This document shows, one piece after another, positions 21,384 to 33,956 of a DNA stretch of 64,000 nt (positions are counted from its first letter, which is position 1; each line of letters starts with the position of its first letter). The notes beneath the pieces were generated by a model that worked only from the letters and a program-made list of their open reading frames with translations, was not told the origin of the DNA and searched no databases. The translations under genes and the position numbers were made by a program. The DNA is from Diphasiastrum complanatum (lineage: Eukaryota > Streptophyta > Lycopodiopsida > Lycopodiales > Lycopodiaceae): positions 40,254,820 to 40,318,819 of the forward strand of contig CM055097.1 in NCBI GenBank assembly GCA_029204225.1, read 5' to 3'.

Positions 21384-24300
21384 TCAGGGTAAAGCGTCCT
21401 GCAGAATTGTTCGAAGATTTGAAGGAATGATATTACTATTTCGTCTGAGACCCTCAACACTGGGCCCAGATCCATGCTCTGGCAATAAGTTAGAAGCATG
21501 CCAGCTTCTGTTATGAGCTTCATAGCTGGTTTTTCTGTGTTGAAAGACAACAAATTGACTAGTCATAGATTGACCTTAATAAGTCAAAAAACCTTGACTA
21601 TAGCTCAAAATCTATATTCTGAAAATATCACATATTTGAAGAAAGCACAACAGGAAAGGAAACATTCGGTATAGAAAGAAGCTAACATGCTTGCAGGTGA
21701 TGGTGGCTGGGACATCTCAACAGGTAGAGATAATGGAGGAGCACCATCCACAAATGGATGTTTTAGCAGATCTGAAGCAGTAGGCCGATCTTCTGGTCTT
21801 GAGCGCAAGCAGCTTAAGATGAAGTCCTTTGCCTCATTGCTTAGATGATCAGGAATGGGAGGCAGATCCCCTCTGCACACCCTAAAATAAAACCCAAACT
21901 GTGTTTTGGACACAAAAGTACATACGTCATAAGATTTCTATAAAATATGTGCAAACTCGATGTGCATGATAACCATTTCTCAAGTACATCAACGTTACAT
22001 ATCAGCATCCACACGAAGAAAATACATAAACCTTTCTTGGAAGCATGTGTCAGAAACCAAAATTGCAGCTGCCAAAAATCACCTGATTTATTTCCATCCC
22101 CGAAAAAAGACCTAAACCCTACACCCCTAAAATCATACCAAGACACCAGTACTTTTGCAACTCACAAAAAATGAGGACATTTACATGTGCAAGGTGTCTA
22201 TTAATAAAATATGGATCGTACTTTTCTTATCTCGATTCAGGCAAAAGGGGAAAGAAAATTGTCCAAGGCCACTGGGACCAGTAGATCCACATTCTTTAAA
22301 TGAGCAATATAGACTAAACTTATGGTCAAAGTCTTGTCACTCTGGTGTGTTCAATCCCATCACGGACAAAAGTTTTTTCTTTTTTTGGAATTTTTAGTAC
22401 ACACATTGCAAAATATATCAAGCTGCATCTATATAGAGAAGTATGGCATTCAAGATATACCCCAGGTATGTTGCTCCAAGGAGGTTTTCCATCTGCCATT
22501 TCAAGAACCGTGCAACCAAGACTCCAGATGTCTACTGGAAGGCCATAGCTTCGACTGGCTGTCGTAGATGGTTGCATTATCTGACAATCAGGAAAAAATC
22601 AACAACAGAGCAATGACAGAAATGAACAGAAGTCACAAGTCTAAATTTGTGATTGTGATTGTAAAACTCATGGCATGGTATGTAGATTGTTTCTTCGCAA
22701 AAGCAGTCAAAACCATGTCATGGTACTATAAATTCACACCCTACGTGAGAACAGCAATGCCAGAACATGGTCTTATTGGACATTTTACTGACTGGAAACA
22801 CAGACATGTACATAGAGAATGCTTTGGTCAGCAACATGAAGCACGAGCTGAAGGCATGATATTGTTTCCTTTAAAATTATTGATTCCTGTATTCACTGTA
22901 CAAGCCCATGAAGTTTTAGTCATCGACAAGATTTTGTTCACCCTCTGACTCCTTTCACTAGAGCTCTTTGCTATGCTTTTATGACACAATAGTGAGAGGA
23001 GTCGGAGGGGTCAACCTATCACCAGATTTCCAGGGTCTCCTCAAATCGCAATTCAATCAGATCCAATCAGGATTCGAATATAATCAAAATTTAAATCCAC
23101 AATTTTGAAGCCAAAAATCAGAAGTTTTGTTTTAATCAGAAATTCTTTTTTAATAAAACACCGATTTGCTTCAAATCAATGCATAGACCTCTCCTATATC
23201 TGATCTATGTTGATCGTGCTAGTGTGTAAGGGCCTATTTATAGTGCCTGGGGGTCCAAATTAGGACTAGGTCTATGAGTTCTAAAATATAAGCAGAAGGA
23301 GACAATAATTATAGAAGAATTAAATTGCTCTTAAAAACATTGAAAGAAATTGCCCTAAAGCCACTACTTCAACTTTCATCAAAATTCCAATTCACCATAC
23401 ATGGATCAAAGAATACTCACCTCAGGGGCCATGTAGAACGGAGTACCCTTTACAGAGACGGCGAGCATTTTCTCAACCTTCACATAAACACACACCATCA
23501 TCATCCTTCAGAAATTGTGAAGATAATGTCAAGATAATGATACTCAGATGAGAAACGCAACTGCCTTTAAGGTAAAACTTGATGAATCAAAAAGGCACAC
23601 AATCTGCATCTACTACAAAATTTCTGGTTACAACAAAAGGAAATGCTTTCATAAAACTATCTGTTGTAAAAATGACTCTTGAGAAAATGTAACCTGACAA
23701 CACAACAAGACAGCACATGAATAATGTGTGAAGATATCAATTTGACCGAAATCTTGGTATTTTCATCAAGCAAAAAAAAAATACAAAACAAGAAGTACAC
23801 CGTAACATGAAAGACTCCTCACCTAACTAGTAAAAAACTATTCAACTAAGAGTCGGATAAGATGATGCATTGACTTCTATCTGATTTTCTGAAAGAAAAA
23901 GATATTTAGAAATGCTTAGTCAACAATGTACAAGAGTAGATAGACTGTTTCACTTATAAGCCAAGTCATGTACTATAAGGACACCATAAAGTGATGGAGA
24001 GCTCTGACCAAGAATATACTACCCAAGGAAATAGCATATTTTTAAAAAAAAGTATAACCTAGGACTTTGGCCCATAAATTTAAGTCAAAAGCCTTCAAAT
24101 TCTCTACGGAGTTTCTTATTGAACTTGTATGTTTAGTTGGCTAAGTATTGGCTATTTGGTAGAGTTTAATCAGATTTTGTGATTATCATCTGTTTAGTGG
24201 TTGATAACAATAATCCATGGTTAACTCAATAAGATACTCATGAATGGCAATCATTCTAGTATTTGGAGTTATGATACCTAGATGAAGTCTGTATTTCCAT

Positions 24301-27300
24301 CAAAACCTATGTTATCGTCTCACCGTCTCGAACATCTATAGGAGGATGGTATACCCGAGGCAATGGATGTGTTCAATGAATTGGACTTGTCATGCATACA
24401 TTGAAGGGACATGCTATTGACCAACCCAACCATAGGGCATAGACATTGTCAATACACTTGTGCCCAAGCAAGAGTTTTCCAATGACAATATTCAACATCA
24501 CTCACCTAGGGCATGACTATGACATACCATACTACCATAGCCCACCTCCCAACAAGATGGTACCACACCTAGATCCAGGAGGACCACTAAAACATCCCCC
24601 AAAACTCCAAACCGAGATAGAGCTCCAAGAACACCAACGGAGAATGCAGTAAACAAAACCAACCCAACCAATCCCATCTATCAGATCATGCCAATCTCCC
24701 ATTCATGTCCACTGCATGTAGGAACCCCTAACCCATAGTAGCCAAGACCCATGCAAAAGCACAGTGCATGTACATTCAGCCATGCTAGAATGCAACACAC
24801 ATGCTAATACCGCATGTAGGTGGTCACCTGACCCCATGGTCATATTCCACTATTGTCCAAGTTAGGTCCGGCCCCAATGTCCAAGGGACCCCTAACGGTC
24901 CAAACCCCCGTTAGGGCCATGACAACCACCAACCTCATCACAGTCCAGCATCCAAATTAGGGAACTATTGAATGATAAAACTCTTGTTATGGCAAAAACA
25001 AGTGCTTTTTTCATGTTTGGGTAATGTATATTATAATTAATCAACGATGAATCTTGAATCCTAACTTGAGAGTCGAAACTCCGGAGTCCCACCTAATACC
25101 TATTGTCATGATGCATACTACTGAGTCCTACCTAATACTTATTGTCATCACATACTAGATAGTACATACATTGATGGTTTGGAACAAGAAAGAATCAACA
25201 AAACCTGAGAAAGAATTCATGAAATGATTTAGGTCCTTTTTTTTCTTTTTTCTTTGGGGGGGGGGATTTTATTTCTAGCCTTAAGTTCTATTATGCCAAA
25301 AGCACACTAATCTAAGTTCTAAAACTAATCTTAAAACTAACACTACACTTCTACATTCTCTCCCTGACACCAAAAAAACATCACTGAACGCAATTGTAGA
25401 ATTGTTTAAAACCCAAGAAAGAAAGAAAAGAAATTATGTTTTCTTTTTTAAACCATCTGTTTGACTTCGATTGGACATCCCTCGAGTCCTAATTTCTAAA
25501 TTCAGTCAAGAATCAAGGGACTCAATTAGACTTAGGAACAATCTCTACTAGCTTCCATGCACAATATGGGGCTAAAGCATTAGAAAAGAAATCACAAAAT
25601 CTCCATGTGATTTGTGGTGTGTACATTCTAAGGCCGCAAGCCAAATTTTGAAAAGATGTAAGATGGTAGTCTCTAATAAGACATCATAATAGCCCCTCAA
25701 AGATCCTTAATCACAAGGCCAAACGCAATGTTTTGCTTCATCATGCGCCAAGGTTTGAGAAAATGTATGGGACCTACAAGATAAGGAGAGAAGCATAGTA
25801 TAGTCATAAAGATGATACTTAAAGCTTCCATGCACCTCAATTTTAAAAACATGACCTCTAATATCCACTTTATCACCCTCCAAATTCTCCATTTACAATC
25901 CTGGTATTGCACAACAGCATATTGTGTTCTTGAATAAGTATCCAATTGTAGAATTACTCTTAGTTTACCCCAAAGCCTAGAGCTACTAATACTACAACCC
26001 TGGACCTCAATTAAGATCATTGGATGTCGGCAACCATACCACCAACACCCACCCAAGTCCTTGGATGTCTGAGACACTCTCTTACTATACGGCATGAATA
26101 GAAAAGCACCACTCATCACACCTTTCGACACCCCAAAGAAAGTAGTGTTTGATCATTTGAGTCTTTGTATCATTTTTGCGTAATTTGGTGTGGATGCTTG
26201 TATGTGCTATATCAAAAGGTCTTACTTAGAGCCAACTATTTCGATACTTTAGCAGCGTGCAAATTTGTGTTGTGGCTTGTTGAGTCGATGTATATAGTGC
26301 TTGGGGAGATTGTATAATTAGTGTTGATCAGTTTTAGTCTTGTTTAAGATTGTTGCACATGAATGCAAATCAGCGTAAAAAATCAAAATTGATTAGTATT
26401 TGCTACTCACTGATATAAAGCAGTCCTACAAACCAATAATGTATCCTAGTTGTAGTACAGTGCTATCACTTTATGACATGACGCAAGAGCGTTCGTAACC
26501 ATGGGAAGGGGCCAAACCTGTTTAGCAACTCCAAAATCGGCCAGCTTCACCTGGCCTTTAACATTCACCAGAATATTTGCGCATTTGATATCCCTGATCC
26601 ATCAGACAATCAACAAGTCAAAGAAGGGAATCCTTAAATGAGACTTCATGTTGAACAATATAGATACACACATGCAAAATGATGAGAAAAAATCTAGATA
26701 ACACGCAAAAAAATAGACACTGCTAAGCATTGTGTATAACCTGCATGAAAGTGCTATCTTTAACTCACTTGCATCAAGCTCTACAATGACATCCATTCTT
26801 CTACCTGGATATGTTCTTCGTAATGATTAGAAACAGGTACAAAAGCATGTGTGCAAGACGTAACCCACCTATGCATCGCGTTTTTGCAATGAAGATACTC
26901 CAATCCAAGAAGAATCTGACGAGTATAAGAACGGATTAGGTCTTCTTCAAAATGACCAGCTTTCTTCAACACAGATTGTAAGGAATACTTCATTAACTCC
27001 AGAAAAATGTAAACAGAGCCATTCACCTGCCAAGATCGAAATAAGAGGGGAAGTCATAAAAATCCTGTAGACTTATTTTTCTTCATCAGTTGAAAGGGTT
27101 ACAGTAATAGTTTGTCCGTCCCTACTACCTAGCATAAGCTCGATTAGATTGATACTCTTTTGATTCGCCCAGTTTTCCTTGATCCAAACACAAACGTCTT
27201 GATGTATTGTGAAAACTGCTTCAATAATGTGAAAAAACTTCCTGTATTCAGGCTATAGAATAGATGTCACATCACCTTATAGGAGGTTTTCAAAAGCAGC

Positions 27301-30300
27301 AGCTACTTTGCAATGCTTTAGGCATCTTATTCACTGCTAATTCAAGAGTAAAGGGTGTAGATATGGAGGTGGTCACATACAACTGAAGTTCCCAGGTAGC
27401 GTACGATGTTTGGGTGATTGAGCTTGCTCAGAAGATGAATTTCCTAATGACAGTAACAACACACGCAAGTCATACATGTCAGGACCTTGAGTTCAATAGA
27501 CACAACACATTCGAGGACAAAGACTGAAAGAGTGCCACAAAAGGATAAAAGACACAAGCAGCGAAACTTATTGCCAGTGTAAAACACTATGAAAGTATCT
27601 TATTGCCACATGATGTAATAAGCATTTGTAGAAAGACCTAGTCAATACTCCATCTTCCAGTGAAAGGAATATTTACACCAAAAGTCCACAAATCATATTT
27701 TTAACTAACACACAGAGGTTGATGGAAAATTCAAACGCTAAAGTCAAATGGGCTTTAGATATGGTCTTTTTCTTTTCTTTTCATGATGGCGGTGTGACAA
27801 GATGATGATGTCATAGAATGTACTAGAGGCATGGTAGCAAGCAAACGTTTGAAATGTTCAAACTCGAAATGTTTCAAACATTCGGAAACTTTTTCAATAA
27901 TAGGGCTTGCAAAAAAAATTGAAATTTTTTGCTATTTTGCAAGAAAAACTGCTCATTAGTTCTTGTATAAAATACCCAAAAAATTGAAACCGTCCAATAT
28001 GCAACTAAATTACATAAATATTTATGATTTTTTATTAGTCTAAATTAACTTTTTAAAAGAAACTCGTAAAATACATGCTAGCTACACTAAATCCACAAAT
28101 TTTTTAAAAACAATGAAAATATTTTTAGTACTATTTTTTTACAATTCAAATTCCAAGGAGTTTTCACTAACTCCTCTCAACTCAGTGCTTGATATATTGT
28201 CAGTTGATGAAGTTGACAACTCGTCTTCTTCATTAGAATCTATTGGTAGATTCTCATCTGAGTCAACACCAAATGTTGACAAAAATATTTGCATTGCCGC
28301 TTTGCTACGTTACTACCAAATAGAAATGATGGTTGTGCACTTAACCCAACACATTCTTATAAATGATTCATTGTCAACTCAAAATTAAAAGCAAGCACAT
28401 CCACATCTTGATGAATTACATCATCAACTCTTGGCTGATTTTTTGCTAAACGCTTTCTTTTGCCCTTTGGATCTAATTGCAACATTTCTAGCTCATACCT
28501 TCCTACGAAAGCATTTGTTGAAGTGGTCTGCATCCAATGCACACGTACAACTTTCGTCAAGTCGTTGCTCTGAATGAAGCCAAACACCTTAGCAATCCAA
28601 AATGGATGATTTTCACTATTTTCTAAAGCTAAAAGTGCAATGAGGCTCCACTTACACTTGGCAGCTTTTACAGTTTGACAATTTTTCTGGAACCAGATAA
28701 ATTTCTCGTTCTTTGTTTTGCACAAGGGACAAACATTCAGTCTGTTGTGAAATAGTTAAGAATTCAAATGCCACTGTTGAAATTGTTGGTCTTAATGGCC
28801 AATGAAATTCTTCAAATGAGTTTGCATCTCTAAAGTCAAGCAAACTGAGTTTTTGCTCATAAAAAAAATCCACCCACCAATGTTGATCAAACTCGTCAAA
28901 TAATTGGTACGCTGCTTGAACGGCTGGTTCTAAAACGTTCAATGTTGCAATTACACAAAAAAAAGGACAAGGGAGAGTGATATTCTGGAGTGGCTTCAGT
29001 GGTAAGAATGCTCAATTGCCATATGAAGCTATTATTGCAGATGCCAAAAATGCCATAAAGATCAACCAAGAGAAAGCGGCCAGTTTTGAAAAGAAACTGG
29101 AGGCTGGAATGGCAGACAAATTCAAAGCGTTGCCGAAGGATAACACAATTCTGGCTCCCAATCAGCACAATGGGAAACTGAGGACAAGGAAGAGTGATGT
29201 TCTGGAAAAACTACCCTGTCTAGAGCTGGTACATGTAGTGAGAGCCGGATCATGGAGCCATTGGGCCGTCACAGGAGAATATAAAAACAGCTCCAATTGA
29301 AGGAGACACCAATCTGCTAGTGCGCAAAAGGAAATGCTCCAGGGGCAGAAACATGGCCTTGAGTGCAGAGGCAACCACAATAAATATATGATTTTGATCC
29401 CTGGATTTCCAATTTCCAGAATATAAAACACTTGTGGAATACTCGATATGTTTTTCTGCTAGGCCAATTGGGATCTGCAAGGGGAGAGTGGGAAAGAGTA
29501 AGCATGGACAGGACCAGAGCTATGCCATCTTTGGGAAACAGTGAGTAAACAGCAATGATGTGCAATACAGCTCAAAATTTCGCAAGAAAAGAAATGCCTA
29601 TACAAGCAATAGGAAAATACTTATCAGAGCTATTATTACGAAATTCAGGTATACTAGGCAGCAGAACAAGGGAAATAAAGATGGAAAAAAAATATCACTT
29701 TTGATTCTATGGATGTTGCACACTTTATTGGTTCAGTATTACTTAATGTGCAAAAACTATACATGAATGGAAGTTTTGTCACAATAAATAAAGAACACAT
29801 AAAAAACCCAGTAGCTGCAGTGCACCCAGGAACATCAAACATGGTCACCTTGAAACTTCCCAGTTGCAGAAGGTACCGACCTTTTCGGTAGGGACTGCCC
29901 ATTCTCAGACAAAGGGAGGGACCCGGACTTTACGGCCACTAACCAGTTAAACTCAGAAAGGGATGATTAGCAAATCTGGAAGGATATAAAAACACTGAAA
30001 CAAGGAAAAGAAATGGAAAACAAAGGTGATAACCATATTAATAATTATTAATATGGTTCCAGATTTGGGAGTCTATGATTATACTAAAATTTTCATAAGG
30101 AAGACAATATGATAGCATAGCCAGAACTCAGTAAAAAAGTCAGAATACGCTCTCATTTGGGAAAGATGAGAACTTGTACCAACAAGACAGAGTGAGCTGA
30201 TTGGCTAGGAAGCAAGTGCAAGGCTACATTGCAATTAAATGTCGTTCTGTGAAGCAGTCACGAAATCATGAGATTGTAGTAGTTCACACTTTGAATTTGT

Positions 30301-33119
30301 CAAGACAGACCAGGGTTATTTGACACTGACTGCGTGCTTATGGAAACTGAAAAAGGCGATCCAATACTGGTGATACGCAAATGGAATGTGGCAGATGTGC
30401 CATTAGCAGCAGTGGCCCTAGAACTTTTGCTACTTGTGCACCATGAACTATAAAGGATGGCTAGCATTCATGAGTTTCTAGAGTGAAATAAAACAATGAG
30501 CACAATTGCATTCAATCACCCATACAGCATTTGGCAAAGACTTTTGGCCGCAAGATGTCATTAACCACAACCTTCACCTGATCCTTTTCGTCTCTCATCT
30601 TGTGGATCGTGAGGAGACCACCAAGGGTCTGATCTACAAGTCCATGAACCACATCAGTCAGGCTATGTTGGGACTCAACAACCCCTTCCAATTCTATACT
30701 CTCTTGTCTCATGTATGAACTTGGCATGTTATTGCTAGTACCCTGCACACCTGTCTTTGATGCTATCACCAATATACATTTTGTAGGATGAAGCAATTTT
30801 TGCACATTTCGGCTAAAGAGGTGGGAGGGGTTTCATCACATTATCCACGGAGTTGAATGCTTCCAAGTTCCTCAAGCCTCTATGGCTATCCATTCAATGG
30901 CGAATCTTTATTCTCTCTCTTCCCTCCAGCTCATGTAGATTCACACACTGAGATTTAGGCAAGAGCCTCACACATTGTATATACCAAATCTCACTCTTCT
31001 ATTTATTATATCTTGCACTTCCCAAGGCATGGATGATGGATTGTACAGTTATGATTTGCTACTATCCCAATAGTGTATATGCCAACCTAAGCTGAAGTAG
31101 TACATGTGCTCTCAAATGAATTTTTTTCTCCACATGAAACCCTAACCCTACTTTGTTCTACATTATTTGATTTTTAGACACCTTTCAACCATAGCATAGA
31201 GTTTACCCCATGTTCGAATCTGTACATGATTCCAAAATGTCATTGAGAACTCTCATTCTCAACTATGGCCCCTGTTATTTATTTGACTTTTGTCAACTGT
31301 GGCGCGTTGATGATGTCCAACTTGTGGCTTTCCCAATAGTGATATCATACTGTTGATGTCAAATTTTCCATTCACATTGATTTTTGAAGGAAAATAAGCT
31401 TTTAAAATCAGCTGTACTGGTGTTCTAGCCCACACGACCACCAAAACCTTGTCGCCTTAGGGTGAACAACCTAGGAGGTGCCAAATGTTGAGTGCACTAA
31501 GTGATCATTCCAATTCTTTTGGAAATTCAAATTGAGATAATTGAAGGTTTGAAAAGAAATTGCGTGAATTGACAATTAAACAAATTAACATAAACTAACT
31601 GACCAAAACTGGGACTTTATATGTCAAATGTAACTTCCACAGACATCTACTCTGATTCCATGTGAGGATGAACCCCAAACACGACAAAAAGGTTTGAGTG
31701 GCCTTCTCTACTGCATACGTATCAAGTGGAGTTACAACAATTTTAGTATTTCAACTTTCTATTTGGATTTATCTAAAAAAGAATATCAAGTTCATGATCA
31801 TGCTATTTAAAAATCTCATTCCCTTGATTATCTATTTATTAGAATAATTACCCAACACTTGACTACAGACTCGTCTCTCATCTTCAAGTGAATTATCAAC
31901 TACATGAAATGCATTTTCTGATAATGAATGGCTACACGAAGTATGATTTGCTGAAAATAGCAACAAATACGGTACCTGCTCGGTCTCCGGAGATACATGA
32001 TCGTTGTTACACACCTTCACAGCGAAAAAACTTCCATCTTCCCTGCAGCGTAGAAATCAAGAAGGCTTATTAATTTAAGCCAGAAATGAGCTGAGACTTG
32101 AATGGAAGAAAAGGCTGCAATAGCAACAATGATGACAATAGCACTTACAGGTTCAAAGCCTCATACACAGTTCCAAAAGAGCCTCTTCCAATTTCTTTGA
32201 CCAGTTTGTACCGTCTCGGACACAGGGAAATTCTTGCAGGGGACCTCATGGGCGACTGGCAAGGAGACCTGTGAGGGGATCGGCATGGTGAAGGCTTGTA
32301 TGACCATCGTGGCGACGACGACGGCGGAGATCCTTGAGGGGAGGGCAGAGGGGATCTTATATCATCTGGCAAAATCTCACAAGACCTTCGGGATTGGTCT
32401 GCACCGCTTGAAACGTTGGATGACTGATATTGCCGCAAGGAATGCAAGGGCATCGGAACGGGGGTCGGGCTGGAGGGGACAGACAGAGCAGGCTTGCCGT
32501 GGGTACCCCTGCTCGTGGGGCTGTCCATGGGAGGGACAGGGAGTGGGTGAGCGACCACCAGCCCTGAATCCTTCAAGAAGGGACTAGCCCCTTGCCTTCT
32601 AGGGCTCATCTGTGGAGTAGAGGTCCCTGAACCATCAACAGGGCTCCATTGGAGGGTGGCAGAATCAGCTCCAGGGCTTAAAAGCAGTGGGTGGGCAGGG
32701 GATACAGTCCTGCTATGGACTGAAGACTGCAGACCCACAGGGCTGGCCCTTTCTGAAGGGGACTCCACAGGGAAAACAACTTCGGAATCAGATTCATCAG
32801 TGGAAGCAGAGTCCCCTATGGCCTGTCCCGAGCTAGCCCTCATCATCATTGCCCTAATTTCATACTCCTGATCAATGTTCTCAGCCCCCAGCACCTTCAG
32901 CACCTTGGCTGCACTCACTATTCCAGTCCGGGGGATAGATGTTGGGGCCGGATAGCGAGAGGGGGAGAGGGATGGCCGAGCAGGGGCGGCATTTGCAGAA
33001 TCGGTGGGGTAAAAGACAAAGCTCTGGGAGGGGGTTGAGGTGGGGGGATCGTGAGAAGAGCCCTTGTGAGAGGTGCAAGAATGCGAGCTTTTTCTGAAAA
33101 GCTTGTTAAAAATCTTCAT
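21384..33119 (-). CDS. MEKK-class MAP kinase kinase kinase
   Basis: Predicted Ser/Thr kinase at the top of a MAPK cascade, acting on MAPKKs. Placed exons: 32149-33119, 31976-32042, 27381-27443, 26869-27026, 26518-26593, 23421-23477, 22461-22580, 21687-21881, 21384-21534; the junctions I read use GT-AG. Exon 1 encodes about 300 Ser/Pro-rich residues with many SP sites, then the Gly loop [11 protein letters not shown]. Later exons give FFAVKV (ATP Lys), [16 protein letters not shown] (helix C Glu), [38 protein letters not shown], and HPFV. A tail of about 50 residues follows. Roughly 620 residues are visible. Two very short exons are still missing: about 8 residues before helix C, and the AxFK segment before [10 protein letters not shown]. 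The second must be 3n+2 bases long to keep frame. All catalytic motifs seen are intact. The N-terminal style resembles the plant MEKK1/YODA/MAPKKK3 group; the exact subgroup is open. Confidence 0.88.
23478..26517 (-). other. Large MAPKKK intron (3.0 kb)
   Basis: This intron separates the ADFGVAKQ exon from the VEKMLAV exon. It holds a G homopolymer of about 12 bases near 25256. A 144-codon minus-strand frame (25697-26131) has no domain I recognise, and another frame in the same place also stays open. It is probably old repeat DNA. Confidence 0.5.
28139..28945 (-). pseudogene. Unclassified repeat-family protein remnant in MAPKKK intron
   Basis: On the minus strand two overlapping frames together read about 260 residues. 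The first has [25 protein letters not shown] and then [10 protein letters not shown]. The second has [45 protein letters not shown] and [12 protein letters not shown] stop follows near 28370. Beyond it the tail is acidic ([14 protein letters not shown]) and ends near 28139. The FWIAKV...VRVHW...GRYE pattern looks like a small beta-barrel reader fold (chromo/BAH-like), which is inference. A related fragment lies at 17176-17520. The frameshift near 28700 and the internal stop indicate a dead copy. I do not recognise the family. Confidence 0.55.
28977..29297 (+). other. Unrecognised Lys/Ala-rich open frame, opposite strand of MAPKKK intron
   Basis: This 107-codon plus-strand frame has a helical, charged stretch ([38 protein letters not shown]) and no stop until NSSN. 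Its composition is more protein-like than the surrounding frames, and it lies directly beside the repeat protein at 28139-28945. I do not recognise it. It could be an exon captured by a transposon, or chance. Confidence 0.3.
30512..30805 (-). other. Unrecognised open frame in MAPKKK intron
   Basis: A 97-codon minus-strand frame with [20 protein letters not shown] and [20 protein letters not shown], which look like amphipathic helices. No family is recognised. It lies in the intron that should hold a missing short kinase exon. Confidence 0.25.
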
Positions 33120-33408
33120 GCCCCTTGCTTCCGTGCTTGCTTATACCTCACTGATGCTCCCTTGCCAATCCAATCCAAGGATATGCCTTTCCAGCATCTA
33201 AATCAGCTCCAAACTAATCATCCCCATTGAACAACAGCAGCAAGAAGAAGGGAAAAACCAAGGCTCCCATGATTTACATGCAGATTTCCGAAAGAAATAC
33301 GAGAAAACCAGAAAAATCTAATCTTTTGCTTGCTCCTCTTGCCAAAAATTCTAGTCTTCTCTCCTTCTGTTCTATTGTCTTCGCCTTCTCTCATTCTCAC
33401 TTTTTTTT

Positions 33409-33424
33409 TTATATATATATATAT
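33409..33424 (-). promoter_or_regulatory. Candidate TATA box of the MAPKKK gene
   Basis: A TATATATATATAAAA-type element on the minus strand lies about 290 bases upstream of the ATG at 33119 and is followed by a GA-rich leader. It is also a simple TA repeat, so its role is inferred from position only. Confidence 0.4.
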
Positions 33425-33879
33425 TGTGACGTGACGTCTCTAGCCAGCCGCCTGGGCCACATTCGTCGCTGCTTCCAAGCCTTGGAAAATTCAACAGTCA
33501 AAGGAACCCCCCAACATGAAAACATTATTGTATGCAATGTAGTTGGATTTTTTTTTGCCACTTTTCAACTCCCTATTCTGTGCCCATTTTACTTGATATA
33601 CAAGTTTCCTCACGTTTCTTCTGATTATGGCCGAGACATGTCTTTGCTTGGCCAAATACATAAAAAAAGTGAGTTCCACCTCAGCGCATCCTTTGCCTTT
33701 CTTGAGACCATCTGCTTGCATTTTCACTTTTTATTGACCAACTTGCATCACAATTTTTAAAGACATTTTGATGGGTTTCAAGAATTTAATAAAAAATAAT
33801 CAAGTAATGGTTATTGGGAAGTCATTACCACAAATAATTTGGGACTATTTGGGACTCGAGCAGCAAGTAGCAGGGCACG

Positions 33880-33881
33880 AG

Positions 33882-33954
<73 letters not shown>
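33880..33954. repeat. (CT)n followed by poly(A)
   Basis: About 38 bases of CT repeat run straight into about 35 A residues. Confidence 0.95.

Positions 33955-33956
<2 letters not shown>

Larger units (their letters stand above)
27444..31975 (-). other. Largest MAPKKK intron region (4.5 kb)
   Basis: It lies between the FFAVKV exon and the helix C exon. It contains the unclassified repeat protein at 28139-28945, a plus-strand frame at 28977-29297, and a 97-codon minus-strand frame at 30512-30805. The missing short exon before helix C should be here. A weak candidate is 30683-30700 on the minus strand, reading SIELEG with AG before it and a poor donor (GTTGTT) after it. Confidence 0.5.

Noticed and set aside
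25697-26131. 144-codon minus-strand frame in a MAPKKK intron
   Set aside because: No domain is recognisable, two frames are open together, and it lies in an intron with no splice support.
32234-32871. Plus-strand frames of 117 and 71 codons
   Set aside because: They are shadows of the GC-rich first exon of the MAPKKK gene.
33227-33760. 177-codon plus-strand frame upstream of the MAPKKK start
   Set aside because: It runs over poly-T and TA repeats, is hydrophobic from composition, and overlaps the probable promoter and 5' UTR.
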